Numbered from the stretch's first letter, positions 1 through 8,243 are shown. The stretch is 32,251 nucleotides of DNA from Phycisphaerales bacterium (GCA_014238965.1 JABAAC010000088.1:1-32251), one strand, 5' to 3'. The notes: a model not told the origin generated them from the sequence alone. Translations and numbers: made by a program.

Positions 1-882
1 AGCAGCACCATTGTCCGAGGTTGTCGTTTCCAGCAAAACGAAGCCAATGATTGGGAATGGTACGGCAGTAACGGGGGCGCTGCACATATTCGAGGCGGTG
101 CGCCAACATTTGAGCAGTGCGAGTTTTACAACAACTCGACTGATGGCAACGGTGGCGCACTGTATCTGAGCGATGCTTGCGTTGTGACGCTGAACGCCGT
201 GGAGGTCTATAACAATTCCGCGCTCAAGGGAGGCGGTGTCTACCTCACAGGGCAAAGCACGGCCATCTTCACTGACTCCATGTTGAACTCCAACAATGCG
301 CAGTATTACGGCGGCGCTGTGTACCTCGTGAATTTCAGCAGTCTGCAGATTGAGACGAGCACTGTTGACAACAATTCGGCTGGATACATGGGCGGAGGGA
401 TCTACGATCAGTGCGCCAGTTTTCAAGTGTCAGGCACACAGTTTCGCTCAAATTCGGCAGGGCAATCTGGTGGCGGCATTGCTGTAAATTGCGGTGATGG
501 TGTTGTGCAGAGTTGTAGCTTTGAATGGAATGATGCCGACGGCTCTAGTGGCCCCGCAATCTATATCGAGCAGATCGGAACGCTCGTGCTCGGCGGCAGC
601 TCCATTTGCGGCAGCGGGCAAGACCCCATTGACGGTGAGTACATCGACAAGGGCGGTAATGGAATCCATGGATCCTGTTCGCTGGGCGCATGTTGCACCA
701 ACAATATTTGTGTGATGTTGGACATGGAGACATGCTCGCTCGTTGGCGGGGTGCACCAAGGTCTGGATACAGATTGTCTCGTCGAGGGTTGCCCGGAGAC
801 GTGTTTTGACGTCAACGGTGACGGTCAAGTTGGCGTAGATGAGATCCTCTATGTGATTGAGCACTTCGGTGTGTGTCCCTGA
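1..882 (+). CDS. Beta-helix surface protein with GACC module and single dockerin-like half (5' partial)
   Basis: The reading frame is open from base 1, so the gene starts upstream of the window and 293 residues are visible. Most of it is a repetitive Gly/Asn-rich stretch with recurring GGA(L/V)YL or GGG(I/V)Y signatures about every 25-30 residues, typical of right-handed parallel beta-helix and Pmp-like surface proteins. A cysteine module beginning GACC follows (bases 685-792), then one calcium-loop-like half-dockerin (DVNGDGQVGVDE, base 808 on) up to the stop. Export is inferred from the architecture because the signal peptide lies outside the window. The same GACC-plus-dockerin ending recurs in the genes at 18999 and 26576. 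Substrate or partner is unknown; a role in cell-surface attachment is only inference. Confidence 0.8.
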   Translation, partial: SSTIVRGCRFQQNEANDWEWYGSNGGAAHIRGGAPTFEQCEFYNNSTDGNGGALYLSDACVVTLNAVEVYNNSALKGGGVYLTGQSTAIFTDSMLNSNNAQYYGGAVYLVNFSSLQIETSTVDNNSAGYMGGGIYDQCASFQVSGTQFRSNSAGQSGGGIAVNCGDGVVQSCSFEWNDADGSSGPAIYIEQIGTLVLGGSSICGSGQDPIDGEYIDKGGNGIHGSCSLGACCTNNICVMLDMETCSLVGGVHQGLDTDCLVEGCPETCFDVNGDGQVGVDEILYVIEHFGVCP

Positions 883-948
883 GTGTGTTGGAATAGTTCA
901 GTTTTGACCTAGGTCGTTCTTTCGCTTTGTGCTGGCGACGCTGCTTGG

Positions 949-954
949 TAGACT
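949..954 (+). promoter_or_regulatory. Candidate -10 element for tRNA-Val
   Basis: TAGACT lies 24 bases before the tRNA. A similar block (TAGACTG, two bases, then CGCT or GCT-like bases) precedes tRNA-Lys at 3284. A weak -35-like TTTGTG sits 17 bases upstream (926-931). This is assigned by pattern only. Confidence 0.4.
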
Positions 955-978
955 GCCGCTTCTGATGACCCTGATTCA

Positions 979-1054
<76 letters not shown>

Positions 1055-1062
1055 TTCCTGGA

Positions 1063-1087
1063 ACGGCCCCGCCCTTGGCAGGGCCGT
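1063..1087 (+). terminator. Hairpin terminator after tRNA-Val
   Basis: An 11-base arm (1063-1073) pairs with 1077-1087 with one mismatch around a 3-base loop. It is very GC-rich and begins 10 bases after the tRNA. The following CCTCGCTTTG is only weakly T-rich, so intrinsic termination is likely but not certain. Confidence 0.55.
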
Positions 1088-1263
1088 CCTCGCTTTGTCC
1101 CCAGCAGCGTTGCCGCTACGCTTGAAAGATCGAGGGGCTTGAGACTGCTGCTACAGATCTCCCGCCTTTGCGGTATCGTTCTCCTCTTGCGGGGTTCGAC
1201 GTTCGACATCCAAATCCACTTTTGCCCCATCTTGACGCTCAAGATTCGACCTTCCAATCCCTT

Positions 1264-1728
1264 ATGAAGCCCTACACACTCTCCATTGACATCGGTGTCC
1301 CACGCGATCTGGTCATCGAGCTCTTTGACGACCCAGATAATCTTCAGATGTGGCAGCCTGGCTTGCAGTCGTGGTCGCTTACCAAGGGCGATCAAGGCCA
1401 AGTCGGTGCGGAGGCAACGATTGTCTTCCTCAACGGGGCACAGCCCATTGAGATGACTGAGCGCATCACTAGTCGCAATTTGCCAGATGAATTGAGCAGC
1501 ATGTACGTATGGGGCGGCAACAGCAATGCCGTTATGAATCGATTCATCGAACTGGGCCCTGAGCAGACTCGGTGGGAAGTCGACTCCGCCTACCCCGAGA
1601 GTTCACTCAAGATGAAACTCATGGGCATGGTCATGGGCAGCAAGTTCAAGGCGCAGCATCAGGTCTTTATGCAGGCGTTCAAGGCATTCTGTGAGGATGG
1701 CATAGACGTTCGCACCGGCGAGGCCTGA
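1264..1728 (+). CDS. SRPBCC-family (polyketide cyclase/START-like) protein
   Basis: This 154-residue protein has the size and pattern of a single SRPBCC hydrophobic-pocket domain. It opens with a beta-strand-like segment (YTLSIDIGVPRDLVIELFDD), followed by the typical N-x-W/M-W-P-G-L turn region near residue 25-35. It ends with a long helix (residues ~125-145) rich in Lys, Met and Phe. ATG 1264 is preferred over an in-frame upstream start at 1168, because the homologous fold begins here and the upstream codons look unlike the rest. No clear Shine-Dalgarno is visible. Ligand and pathway cannot be told from sequence; members bind or modify lipids and other hydrophobic molecules. It converges on the recombinase gene. 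Confidence 0.7.
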   Translation: MKPYTLSIDIGVPRDLVIELFDDPDNLQMWQPGLQSWSLTKGDQGQVGAEATIVFLNGAQPIEMTERITSRNLPDELSSMYVWGGNSNAVMNRFIELGPEQTRWEVDSAYPESSLKMKLMGMVMGSKFKAQHQVFMQAFKAFCEDGIDVRTGEA

Positions 1729-1782
1729 TCCCTCGATGCTCGTATGTTTAGGCCCGCTTAGGATCAAGCTTTGGATCTACAA

Positions 1783-1822
1783 CAACGCCCCGGGCCACTT
1801 CCCTCACAGCCCGAGGCGTCGT
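1783..1822. terminator. Bidirectional hairpin between convergent genes
   Basis: The arms 1785-1795 and 1809-1819 pair at 10 of 11 positions and the stem can be extended on both sides past one mismatch. It lies between the convergent SRPBCC and recombinase genes. T-tracts are weak on both strands. Confidence 0.5.
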
Positions 1823-1878
1823 CATTGTGTGCCTTTCGGCGCATGCCCCCCACAGGGAACTCCAACATCCAATAGTCG

Positions 1879-2904
1879 TTAGCCCGCCTCAGCTCTGGGA
1901 TGGGCCGCGTCGTAGGCCTGCTGCATGCGAGTTGTCGTTAGATGCGTATACACCTGTGTCGTCGACAACGAGCGATGCCCGAGCAATTCTTGCACAGCAC
2001 GTAAATCGGCGCCGTTGTCCAGCAGGTGCGTTGCAAATGAGTGCCGCAGCGTATGCGGTGAAATCGACGAATCAAGTCCAGCTTGGTCCAAGTACTTGCT
2101 CAATTTTCGACGAACAGATCGGGTGGAAATACGTCCACCATCACGATTGATGAAGAGTGGAGATTGCGTGTCGCCCCCTCGGCCAACTCGATCACGCATC
2201 GCAATCCATTCACTAATGGCTCGAAGTGCATGCGATCCAAGTGGCACGATCCGTTCTCGCTTGCCTTTGCCACGAACGATTAAGGCTTGGCCCGATTCAT
2301 CTACATCGCCTAGATTGATGCCTACAAGCTCGCTGACACGAATGCCGGTGGAATACAGCGTCTCAAGCATCGCTCGATCGCGCGCACCAAGAGGTGTGGC
2401 GGCGTCAGGTGTCGCTAACAATTGTTCGACATCTTGCACAGTGATAGCCTTAGGCAATCGCTTTGCCTGTCGAGGCGTACGAATCAGCGTCATGGGATTC
2501 TTGGCAATGATGCCAAATCGCTGGAGCCACTTGTGGAATGATCGGAGCGTTGCGATCTTTCTTGCCATCGTGGCAGCGCTGTAGCCACGATCGCTCAGAT
2601 GGGCTAGGAATTGTCGAATGCGATCGACGTCGGCGGCCAGCACCAATGAGGTCATCGTCGTCGGCGTGACTGAACCAACAATGTCCTCAGCCGTCTGTGA
2701 CTGGGCTTTGGTCCAAGCTTGCATTTCAACGTGTTCATGAATCTCAAGGGCAGCCTCTTCGCCAAGCCAAGTGGTGTATTGCCGCAGATCTACGCCGTAG
2801 CAGCGGGCGGTATACGGGCTGAAGGCCCGCTCCTCAAGGAGATGGTCGAGAAAGGCCTTGATGACAGGCAGTCGAAGTTCGGGTCGGTCGGCGGGCGTGT
2901 TCAT
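1879..2904 (-). CDS. Tyrosine recombinase, XerC/XerD family
   Basis: This 341-residue site-specific recombinase probably resolves chromosome dimers at a dif-type site. An N-terminal SAM-like DNA-binding domain (residues ~8-130) is followed by a complete catalytic domain: Arg189 (GIRVSEL), Lys213 (RGKGKRERIVPL), His284 and Arg287 (HTLRHSF), His310 (LLGHRSLSTTQ) and nucleophile Tyr319 (VYTH). It is about 40 residues longer than usual Xer proteins, largely because of extra sequence around residues 55-90. ATG 2904 was chosen over an in-frame GTG at 2946 because the family N-terminus (short acidic/Pro lead, then a helix ending in Ser-Pro-x-T) fits it. XerC and XerD cannot be separated confidently. 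A phage-type integrase is unlikely, since no mobile context is seen. Confidence 0.92.
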   Translation of the reverse strand: MNTPADRPELRLPVIKAFLDHLLEERAFSPYTARCYGVDLRQYTTWLGEEAALEIHEHVEMQAWTKAQSQTAEDIVGSVTPTTMTSLVLAADVDRIRQFLAHLSDRGYSAATMARKIATLRSFHKWLQRFGIIAKNPMTLIRTPRQAKRLPKAITVQDVEQLLATPDAATPLGARDRAMLETLYSTGIRVSELVGINLGDVDESGQALIVRGKGKRERIVPLGSHALRAISEWIAMRDRVGRGGDTQSPLFINRDGGRISTRSVRRKLSKYLDQAGLDSSISPHTLRHSFATHLLDNGADLRAVQELLGHRSLSTTQVYTHLTTTRMQQAYDAAHPRAEAG

Positions 2905-3301
2905 AGTCTGTCGCTGCTTATTGAAGGTCCGGAAGAGAAAGGGCACTCAAGAGGAGTCCCCAAGCACCCCATTCATTTCAGCCACGGGCGAAGTCCTACT
3001 GAATTCTGTGGGAATCGCTGCTTTGAGGGCATAGGCAGTGTTGGAATGGGCTGTGAGTGGATTTTTGGCACGATGATGACCAAACCTGGTGAGCCCAGAT
3101 TGGTCCTTGAAAGGTAGTTCGAATTGGACGCCGTCCCGCGACGCTTCCGGGCGACACAACTTTCATCGACCGGCGAAGCCTTGCAGGCACAAGAATTTCA
3201 GCGGCTTTGCCTAGAGGTTGAAATCTGAGCCCAATCCAGCGTTTGAATCCCGATCAGGCTTCCGATGTAGGCCCTTGATCCACTAGACTGGCGCTCTTCT
3301 C
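2905..3301. other. Intergenic region, no gene recognised
   Basis: This 397-base stretch lies between the recombinase start and tRNA-Lys. Short open frames exist on both strands but none has a ribosome-binding site or recognisable product. Apart from the -10-like element near its end I see nothing functional. Confidence 0.5.
3284..3289 (+). promoter_or_regulatory. Candidate -10 element for tRNA-Lys
   Basis: TAGACT lies 12 bases before the tRNA and is followed by GGCGCT, resembling the block upstream of tRNA-Val. No convincing -35 hexamer is seen. Confidence 0.35.
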
Positions 3302-3374
3302 GATCGCGTAGCTCAGTTGGTAGAGCAACCGCCTTTTAAGCGGTAGGTCCTGGGTTCGAGCCCCAGCGCGATCA
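3302..3374 (+). tRNA. tRNA-Lys (anticodon TTT)
   Basis: The acceptor stem GATCGCG pairs with CGCGATC. The D arm is GCTC/GAGC. The anticodon stem ACCGC/GCGGT holds loop CTTTTAA with anticodon TTT at 3335-3337. The T arm is CTGGG/CCCAG. The discriminator is A and CCA is not encoded. The helicase gene starts 49 bases downstream. Confidence 0.96.
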
Positions 3375-3423
3375 CTCCTCGGTCTTGCCGGGGAATGGCC
3401 CTCTGAGGGAATTCGCCAAGTCG

Positions 3424-6400
3424 ATGCGATTTGTTCTGCATGCAGTTTGGTCCGCTCAACGCCTGCACTGTTGGGCAGAATGCCCCGATCGCTGGCGTCA
3501 ACGCGGCAAGTCCGCCGGAACGTCAGCCGGTGCTGTGGACCACGACTTTGCCGTTCCGTCTTGCGACCTCGTGAGCCATTTCTCCAAGGCCTCGCCCATT
3601 GCGGGCACCTGTACGCTCAGCCTGCCTCGTGACTTGTTTGGCCCATGTGCGAGCGATCGGCTTGCCGTTGCGTTGGCCAATGTCGAGCGAACAGATGATC
3701 CCTGGATTGGTCCTGTGCACGTGCCAACGGCAACCATAGAGCCAGCCCAAGCGGTGCGGTGGTTACTCCTGGTTCGTGCAGGGCTTCATGCAGATGCATT
3801 TGAAATCGGCCATGACGTTCGCTTCCTGACCGAGGTTGCAGCCTTCGCGGTCGACCGTGTGGCTGATCAACGGGTGGTGCCATCACTCCAACTCGATGGC
3901 GATGGATGTCTCACGGCTGCATGGCGACCATGGCTGCAAGATGACGAGGGTGCCGAATGCTTGTCTGGTTTGCTCATGACAATGCCCCCGGTTGCTCGAT
4001 CTGCCGACGACGCGATTGGCACAGACGCATGGCCACGCCTTAACGATGTCCTAGGCAGCATGGTCGATGCACTGGTTCGTGAGCGGCTCATTCGTGAGGA
4101 CTTCATGGATGCGCTCGATGACCGTTCCCCTGAGGATCCACACGTTGCATGGTTGCATGGCTTGCTTGGGCGCGCTTCGTCTGTACCTGTCACTGGTGAG
4201 GCTGGCGTAAAGCTCTTTAGAGACGTTCGTGGTTGGCTGGTACGCCTCGATGAACTCGCCGGGCTTGCCGATTTGCGACTGCGGCTGGACTTGCAGTCGC
4301 CTGAAGAGACATCGCAGCCCTGGACGGTCCATGTCAGCCTCGTGCCTTGTCATGACAGCGATATGCAACTGTCTGCAGCAGATATTTGGGCCGAGACGCC
4401 CGAAGTTATGCAGGCTGCTGGCGACGCAGATCCGCAGGAAGTGCTCATTACCGAACTCGGTGCGGCCGCTCGCATCTGGCCGGCTCTCGATCGACTGCTG
4501 ACTGAAGCGACGCCCGAGTCGATCTCTCTTAGTACTGCTGACGCATGGCTCTTTCTTGGCGAGTTTCGCCCACTGCTCGATGATGCGGGCGTGGTGACTC
4601 GCGTGCCTGAGTCATGGGGCGATGTCGAGTCTCGGTTGGGCTTGCGGCTATCGCTCGATGCACTTGACGATTCGCCACATGGGCTCGAAACGCGCGTTAC
4701 GTACCGCTGGATTGTTGCAGTTGGCGAGCAACGCCTGACTCTTGATCAACTGCTTCAATTGAAGCAGTCCGGCGAGCGACTGGTACGCATCGACAATCGT
4801 TGGGTTGAACTCAATCCAGAGCAACTTGATGCTGCCATTGCGCTCTTGCAGGAAGAGCACGACAAGCGCTCGACATTATTGGAGGCCATGCGACTGGCTG
4901 GCGGTGGCGATGCTTCCACGGCAGGCATGCCGGTTCTAGGTGTAGAAGCCAGCGGCTGGCTGCAGAACCTGTTGCAGGCACCCGAGGATGCAACCTTGGA
5001 GCACGTGGGACAGCCGGAGATTTTCCAAGGAACATTGCGGCCGTATCAAGAGACGGGACTGTCGTGGTTGTCGTTTCTCGATCGTCATGGACTTGGCGCG
5101 TGCTTAGCTGACGACATGGGCTTAGGTAAAACAGTGCAGCTTATTGCACTGTTGCAATGGGAACGAGAAGCCGGTCGCCCCATCGGTCCAACGCTGCTGG
5201 TCGTCCCCACTTCGGTTGTTGGCAATTGGCGTCGTGAGTTGGGGCGATTTTCACCCGAACTTAGCGTGCACATTCAGCATGGTGCAGATCGGCCCCTAGG
5301 CGACAATCTTGCCTGTGTCGCGGCTGATGCCGACGTTGTCATTACGACTTACGCTCTGGTTGCCAGAGATCGCGAGTCTATCGAGCCCATTGAGTGGCAC
5401 CGTGTTGTGCTTGACGAGGCGCAGTCAATCAAGAATCCACCGACGAAACAGGCGGTTGCGATTCGTGCGCTCAAGTCACCGCGACGTGTAGCCCTAACTG
5501 GTACACCAGTCGAAAATCGATTGACGGAGTTGTGGTCCATTATGGATTTCTGCAACCCCGGATTCTTGGGAGACCAGCCAGGCTTTCGGCGGCGATTTGC
5601 ACGCCCCATCGAGCGGCATCGTGATGCCACTGCGGCGGCAGATTTACGCCGATTGGTGCAGCCGTTCATTCTTCGACGGTTGAAGACAGACCGCACAGTG
5701 ATCGATGACTTGCCCGAGTGCGTTGAAACTCGTGAGCATGCGATTTTGACATCAGAGCAGGCAGACTTGTACCGGCAGGCCGTCGATGGCATGCTTGGCA
5801 ACGTCGATCACTCCGAGGGCATTCAGCGTCGCGGTTTAATTCTTGCACTGCTGGGCAAGCTCAAGCAAATTTGCGATCACCCAGTACTGGCGGTCAAGGG
5901 CGAAGGTGCAGTCACACAAGCGGTGTCCGAGGGGGATATCGGTGGGCTCGTTCGACGCAGCGGCAAGGCCATGCGCATGCTTGAATTGCTTGACGAAGTG
6001 TTGGCCAACGGCGAGCGCGCCTTGGTGTTTACGCAGTACCGTCGCATGGGCCGGTTGCTTGCGGCGATGATTGAGCATGAATTCGAGTCACGTACGCTCT
6101 TCCTGCACGGTGGAACCCCGGTTCCTAAGCGGGAGAAAATGATTGAATCGTTCCAGAACCCAGAGAGCGATGCGTCAGTCTTTGTGTTGAGTCTTAAAGC
6201 AGGTGGCCTAGGCTTGAACCTCACTGCGGCAAACCACGTCTTCCACTTCGATCGGTGGTGGAACCCTGCGGTGGAGAAACAGGCGACGGACCGGGCGTTC
6301 CGAATCGGCCAGACCCGAACCGTGCATGTGCATCCATTTGTGTGCACAGGCACGCTTGAAGAGCGTATCGACAAGATGCTCGAAGAGAAGATGGAACTGG

Positions 6401-6510
6401 CTGATCGCATCATCGGTACAGGCGAGGACTGGATTACGGAGTTGAGCACTGGCCAATTGCGAGATCTCTTAACTCTGCGTGAAGATGCATTCCAGGAGAC
6501 TGAAGCATGA
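3424..6510 (+). CDS. SNF2-family DEAD/DEAH-box helicase with helicase-associated N-terminal domain
   Basis: This 1028-residue ATPase belongs to the bacterial SNF2/HepA-like group that is usually paired with a SWIM protein. The N-terminal half carries the SNF2-associated region, ending with a segment around residues 440-475 (RIDNRWVELNPEQLDAA). The motor follows: Walker A ADDMGLGKT (~564-572), DEAQ box (~664-667), LTGTPVENR (~692), FILRRLKTD, then the second RecA lobe with ALVFTQYRRMG, GGLGLNLT (~928) and the arginine-finger motif DRAFRIGQTR (~956). ATG 3424 (MRFVLHAVW) matches the family start better than the upstream TTG 3385. It overlaps the next gene by ATGA, so the two are translationally coupled. 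It probably translocates on duplex DNA or remodels DNA-protein complexes; the target is unknown. Confidence 0.93.
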   Translation: MRFVLHAVWSAQRLHCWAECPDRWRQRGKSAGTSAGAVDHDFAVPSCDLVSHFSKASPIAGTCTLSLPRDLFGPCASDRLAVALANVERTDDPWIGPVHVPTATIEPAQAVRWLLLVRAGLHADAFEIGHDVRFLTEVAAFAVDRVADQRVVPSLQLDGDGCLTAAWRPWLQDDEGAECLSGLLMTMPPVARSADDAIGTDAWPRLNDVLGSMVDALVRERLIREDFMDALDDRSPEDPHVAWLHGLLGRASSVPVTGEAGVKLFRDVRGWLVRLDELAGLADLRLRLDLQSPEETSQPWTVHVSLVPCHDSDMQLSAADIWAETPEVMQAAGDADPQEVLITELGAAARIWPALDRLLTEATPESISLSTADAWLFLGEFRPLLDDAGVVTRVPESWGDVESRLGLRLSLDALDDSPHGLETRVTYRWIVAVGEQRLTLDQLLQLKQSGERLVRIDNRWVELNPEQLDAAIALLQEEHDKRSTLLEAMRLAGGGDASTAGMPVLGVEASGWLQNLLQAPEDATLEHVGQPEIFQGTLRPYQETGLSWLSFLDRHGLGACLADDMGLGKTVQLIALLQWEREAGRPIGPTLLVVPTSVVGNWRRELGRFSPELSVHIQHGADRPLGDNLACVAADADVVITTYALVARDRESIEPIEWHRVVLDEAQSIKNPPTKQAVAIRALKSPRRVALTGTPVENRLTELWSIMDFCNPGFLGDQPGFRRRFARPIERHRDATAAADLRRLVQPFILRRLKTDRTVIDDLPECVETREHAILTSEQADLYRQAVDGMLGNVDHSEGIQRRGLILALLGKLKQICDHPVLAVKGEGAVTQAVSEGDIGGLVRRSGKAMRMLELLDEVLANGERALVFTQYRRMGRLLAAMIEHEFESRTLFLHGGTPVPKREKMIESFQNPESDASVFVLSLKAGGLGLNLTAANHVFHFDRWWNPAVEKQATDRAFRIGQTRTVHVHPFVCTGTLEERIDKMLEEKMELADRIIGTGEDWITELSTGQLRDLLTLREDAFQETEA

Positions 6511-7397
6511 TTCCCGATGCGGGCGAACCAAAGACGCCTCGGCCTGCGCCAGGCGAGTCCAAGGCACCGCGGCCCTCGCGACGTCGCGGTCGCCGCATGC
6601 GACTGAAGGTTGAAGAGGCCGTATTGCGTGAGCATCCACTCAGTGGAAAGTGGCTCGACACCGTGACAGCATTGCTTGGCGAAGAGGCCATGGCTGACGG
6701 GCACTTGGCAGCTCGCGATGGTGCCGTTCGACGCGTCGATATGACGGCCGGTCGCATTGCCGGTCCAGTCGAGGCTGACGGCGAGGCGCCTCGATCTATT
6801 GCCTTCACATTGCCGCCCATTGAAGATGAGGGGTGGAACACGCTCGTGGCCGACATGGCCGGTGAAGCGGTGTATACAGCACGATTGCTTGAGGGCAAAA
6901 TGCCACCAGATCTTGATGGCTTGTTTGAGCGACGTGGGCTCAATCTTGTGCCCCCGCAACACGATGGACTTCGCGTTGAAGCCGACAAGCGAGTGACAAA
7001 GCAACACTGGCGTCCAGCGGCACTAGCGTGGATTGTCGCGGAGTTGCTCCACCATAGGCCACTGGACTTGTTGGCCGTTCGTGGCTTGTCGGCCGAAGCA
7101 TTGCTTGAGCGACTTCGCCATCACCGCACGCTGCGCAGTGCTGAAGGCAGCGAAGCGCATCCGGTCGTGCAGATTGATCCCACCATTGCCAAGGGCGAGC
7201 CCATTAAGTCAGGCGCTACAGACTTTTGGCGCAGTCCACATCACTTGCCCGATGTTCCGCGCGATGTGCACCCGCAACACGCGCTGTTGAGGCGATTAGG
7301 GAGTTCTGATATGGGCGGCAAGTTCCCGCTATGTGGCTTGCTCGCGACGATCTACGATGAGATCGCCGATGAGGCCAAGGGCATTCAGGACAGTTAG
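6507..7397 (+). CDS. SWIM-family helicase partner lacking the zinc ligands
   Basis: A 296-residue cytoplasmic protein. After a basic, Pro-rich N-terminus, residues ~45-205 follow the architecture I know from SWIM zinc-finger proteins encoded beside SNF2 helicases. There is a wall of charged residues with a VRRVDMTAGRI-type strand, a LPPIEDEGWNTLV-type segment, AARLLxGxMPxDL-like wording (TARLLEGKMPPDLDGLF), and a terminal LLAVRGLSAEALLERLR helix. Between them the expected C-x-C...C-x-H zinc motif is replaced by EADKRVTKQHWR, so all four ligands are absent. The start overlaps the helicase stop (ATGA). It probably binds or licenses the helicase. The C-terminal ~90 residues are not recognised. 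Family assignment comes from remembered wording, not a search. Confidence 0.65.
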   Translation: MIPDAGEPKTPRPAPGESKAPRPSRRRGRRMRLKVEEAVLREHPLSGKWLDTVTALLGEEAMADGHLAARDGAVRRVDMTAGRIAGPVEADGEAPRSIAFTLPPIEDEGWNTLVADMAGEAVYTARLLEGKMPPDLDGLFERRGLNLVPPQHDGLRVEADKRVTKQHWRPAALAWIVAELLHHRPLDLLAVRGLSAEALLERLRHHRTLRSAEGSEAHPVVQIDPTIAKGEPIKSGATDFWRSPHHLPDVPRDVHPQHALLRRLGSSDMGGKFPLCGLLATIYDEIADEAKGIQDS

Positions 7398-7420
7398 AAA
7401 AAGGTGTCTAAACCCTTTTT
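7398..7420 (+). terminator. AT-rich hairpin immediately after the helicase operon
   Basis: AAAAAGG (7398-7404) pairs with CCTTTTT (7414-7420) around a 9-base loop, directly after the TAG stop. The descending arm supplies its own T-run, as in bidirectional intrinsic terminators. Confidence 0.5.
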
Positions 7421-7500
7421 CCGCATAACCCGCTCAAGTAGACCAGACATCCGCCCGATGCAGGCTTCACGCCCTTAGGAGAGGGTGTGAGGAGTTCCAC

Positions 7501-7695
7501 ATGTCTACGAATGAGACACCTCGCTCGCGGCTCAGCGACGCTCACCTTGTCGGTATTCGCAAGGCCATTGCGTCAATTGACGCCACGATCGACACGGCAC
7601 GCAAGTCTCGCACAGCAACCAATGCAGATGGTTCAGCACGCCGTATGGCCAGCCGCCGCTCAGATACGCCCTGGTGGATGAAACGCGCTAGCTAA
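7501..7695 (+). CDS. Small basic orphan protein, 64 residues
   Basis: ATG 7501 is preceded by a GAGGAG-like ribosome-binding site about 8 bases upstream, which favours this frame over the overlapping GTG 7487 frame. The product is rich in Arg, Ser, Ala and Thr. It has a hydrophilic helix-forming middle (AHLVGIRKAIASIDATIDTA) and a C-terminal Arg-Ser-Asp-Thr-Pro-Trp-Trp segment. It has no signal peptide, membrane segment or cysteine. It stands alone between two terminator-like hairpins, so it may be its own transcript. I do not recognise a family. The good ribosome-binding site is the main evidence that it is real. Confidence 0.55.
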   Translation: MSTNETPRSRLSDAHLVGIRKAIASIDATIDTARKSRTATNADGSARRMASRRSDTPWWMKRAS

Positions 7696-7741
7696 TGGCT
7701 CAAACACACTGATTAGCGAACCGGGAAGGTTCAGTTGTATG

Positions 7742-7790
7742 CAACAACCGCGAAGGCGATCTTGTGATCACCCTCGCGGTTGTGTTGTTG
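7742..7790. terminator. Bidirectional terminator hairpin
   Basis: CAACCGCGA (7745-7753) pairs with TCGCGGTTG (7774-7782). Inner pairs GATC/GATC and GG/CC continue toward a short TTGT loop. It lies between the convergent small gene and rplS and probably serves both. Confidence 0.7.
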
Positions 7791-7804
7791 TCGTGGACGT
7801 TGTA

Positions 7805-8182
7805 TCAGCCTAGGTGCTTAAGGCCACGTCGCTGATCGCGTAAACGACGCGACTTGCCAACGCGGTCACGCAGGAAGTACAGCTTGGCCCGACGGGCATC
7901 GCCATGTCGAACAACGTCAATTTTCGCGATTCGTGGTGAGTGCAGCGGGAAGATGCGTTCCACACCTTCGTTGGCCACAATGCGACGAACGGTGATCGTG
8001 GTGTTGACCCCACGGCCTCGTTTGGCGATGAGGACACCTTGATACACCTGAGTGCGTTCCTTCTCGCCTTCAATGATTCGCACGTGCACATCAAGTGTGT
8101 CACCCACGGAAAAGTCAGGGAAGTGATCGTCACTGCGGAGTTGATCCTCGGTGACGGCTTCGATGATTGCTTGTTTACTCAT
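7805..8182 (-). CDS. rplS: 50S ribosomal protein L19
   Basis: This 125-residue protein is near the normal L19 length. Family hallmarks are all present: F[10 protein letters not shown] near residue 24-34, [21 protein letters not shown], [17 protein letters not shown], and a basic C-terminus with [14 protein letters not shown]19 sits at the 30S-50S interface. It is the last gene of the minus-strand rpsP-trmD-rplS cluster and ends at the shared bidirectional hairpin. Confidence 0.97.
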   Translation of the reverse strand: MSKQAIIEAVTEDQLRSDDHFPDFSVGDTLDVHVRIIEGEKERTQVYQGVLIAKRGRGVNTTITVRRIVANEGVERIFPLHSPRIAKIDVVRHGDARRAKLYFLRDRVGKSRRLRDQRRGLKHLG

Positions 8183-8243
8183 GGTTCTATCTCACTCTCG
8201 TTTTTGAGCTCGTGTGGCTCGCGGCAACTTGGGTCGCTGTGCC

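Noticed and set aside
3313-3501. Minus-strand frame containing ALGLEPRTYRLKGG
   Set aside because: Antisense translation of tRNA-Lys, a known false gene call.
5877-7007. 376-codon minus-strand frame across the helicase/partner junction
   Set aside because: It overlaps two well-supported plus-strand genes, is Arg/Ser-rich with no recognisable motif, and has no ribosome-binding site.
3424-7397. SNF2 pair as part of a DISARM- or BREX-like defence system
   Set aside because: No methylase, nuclease, PLD or phage-exclusion gene accompanies it, and the neighbours are housekeeping genes.
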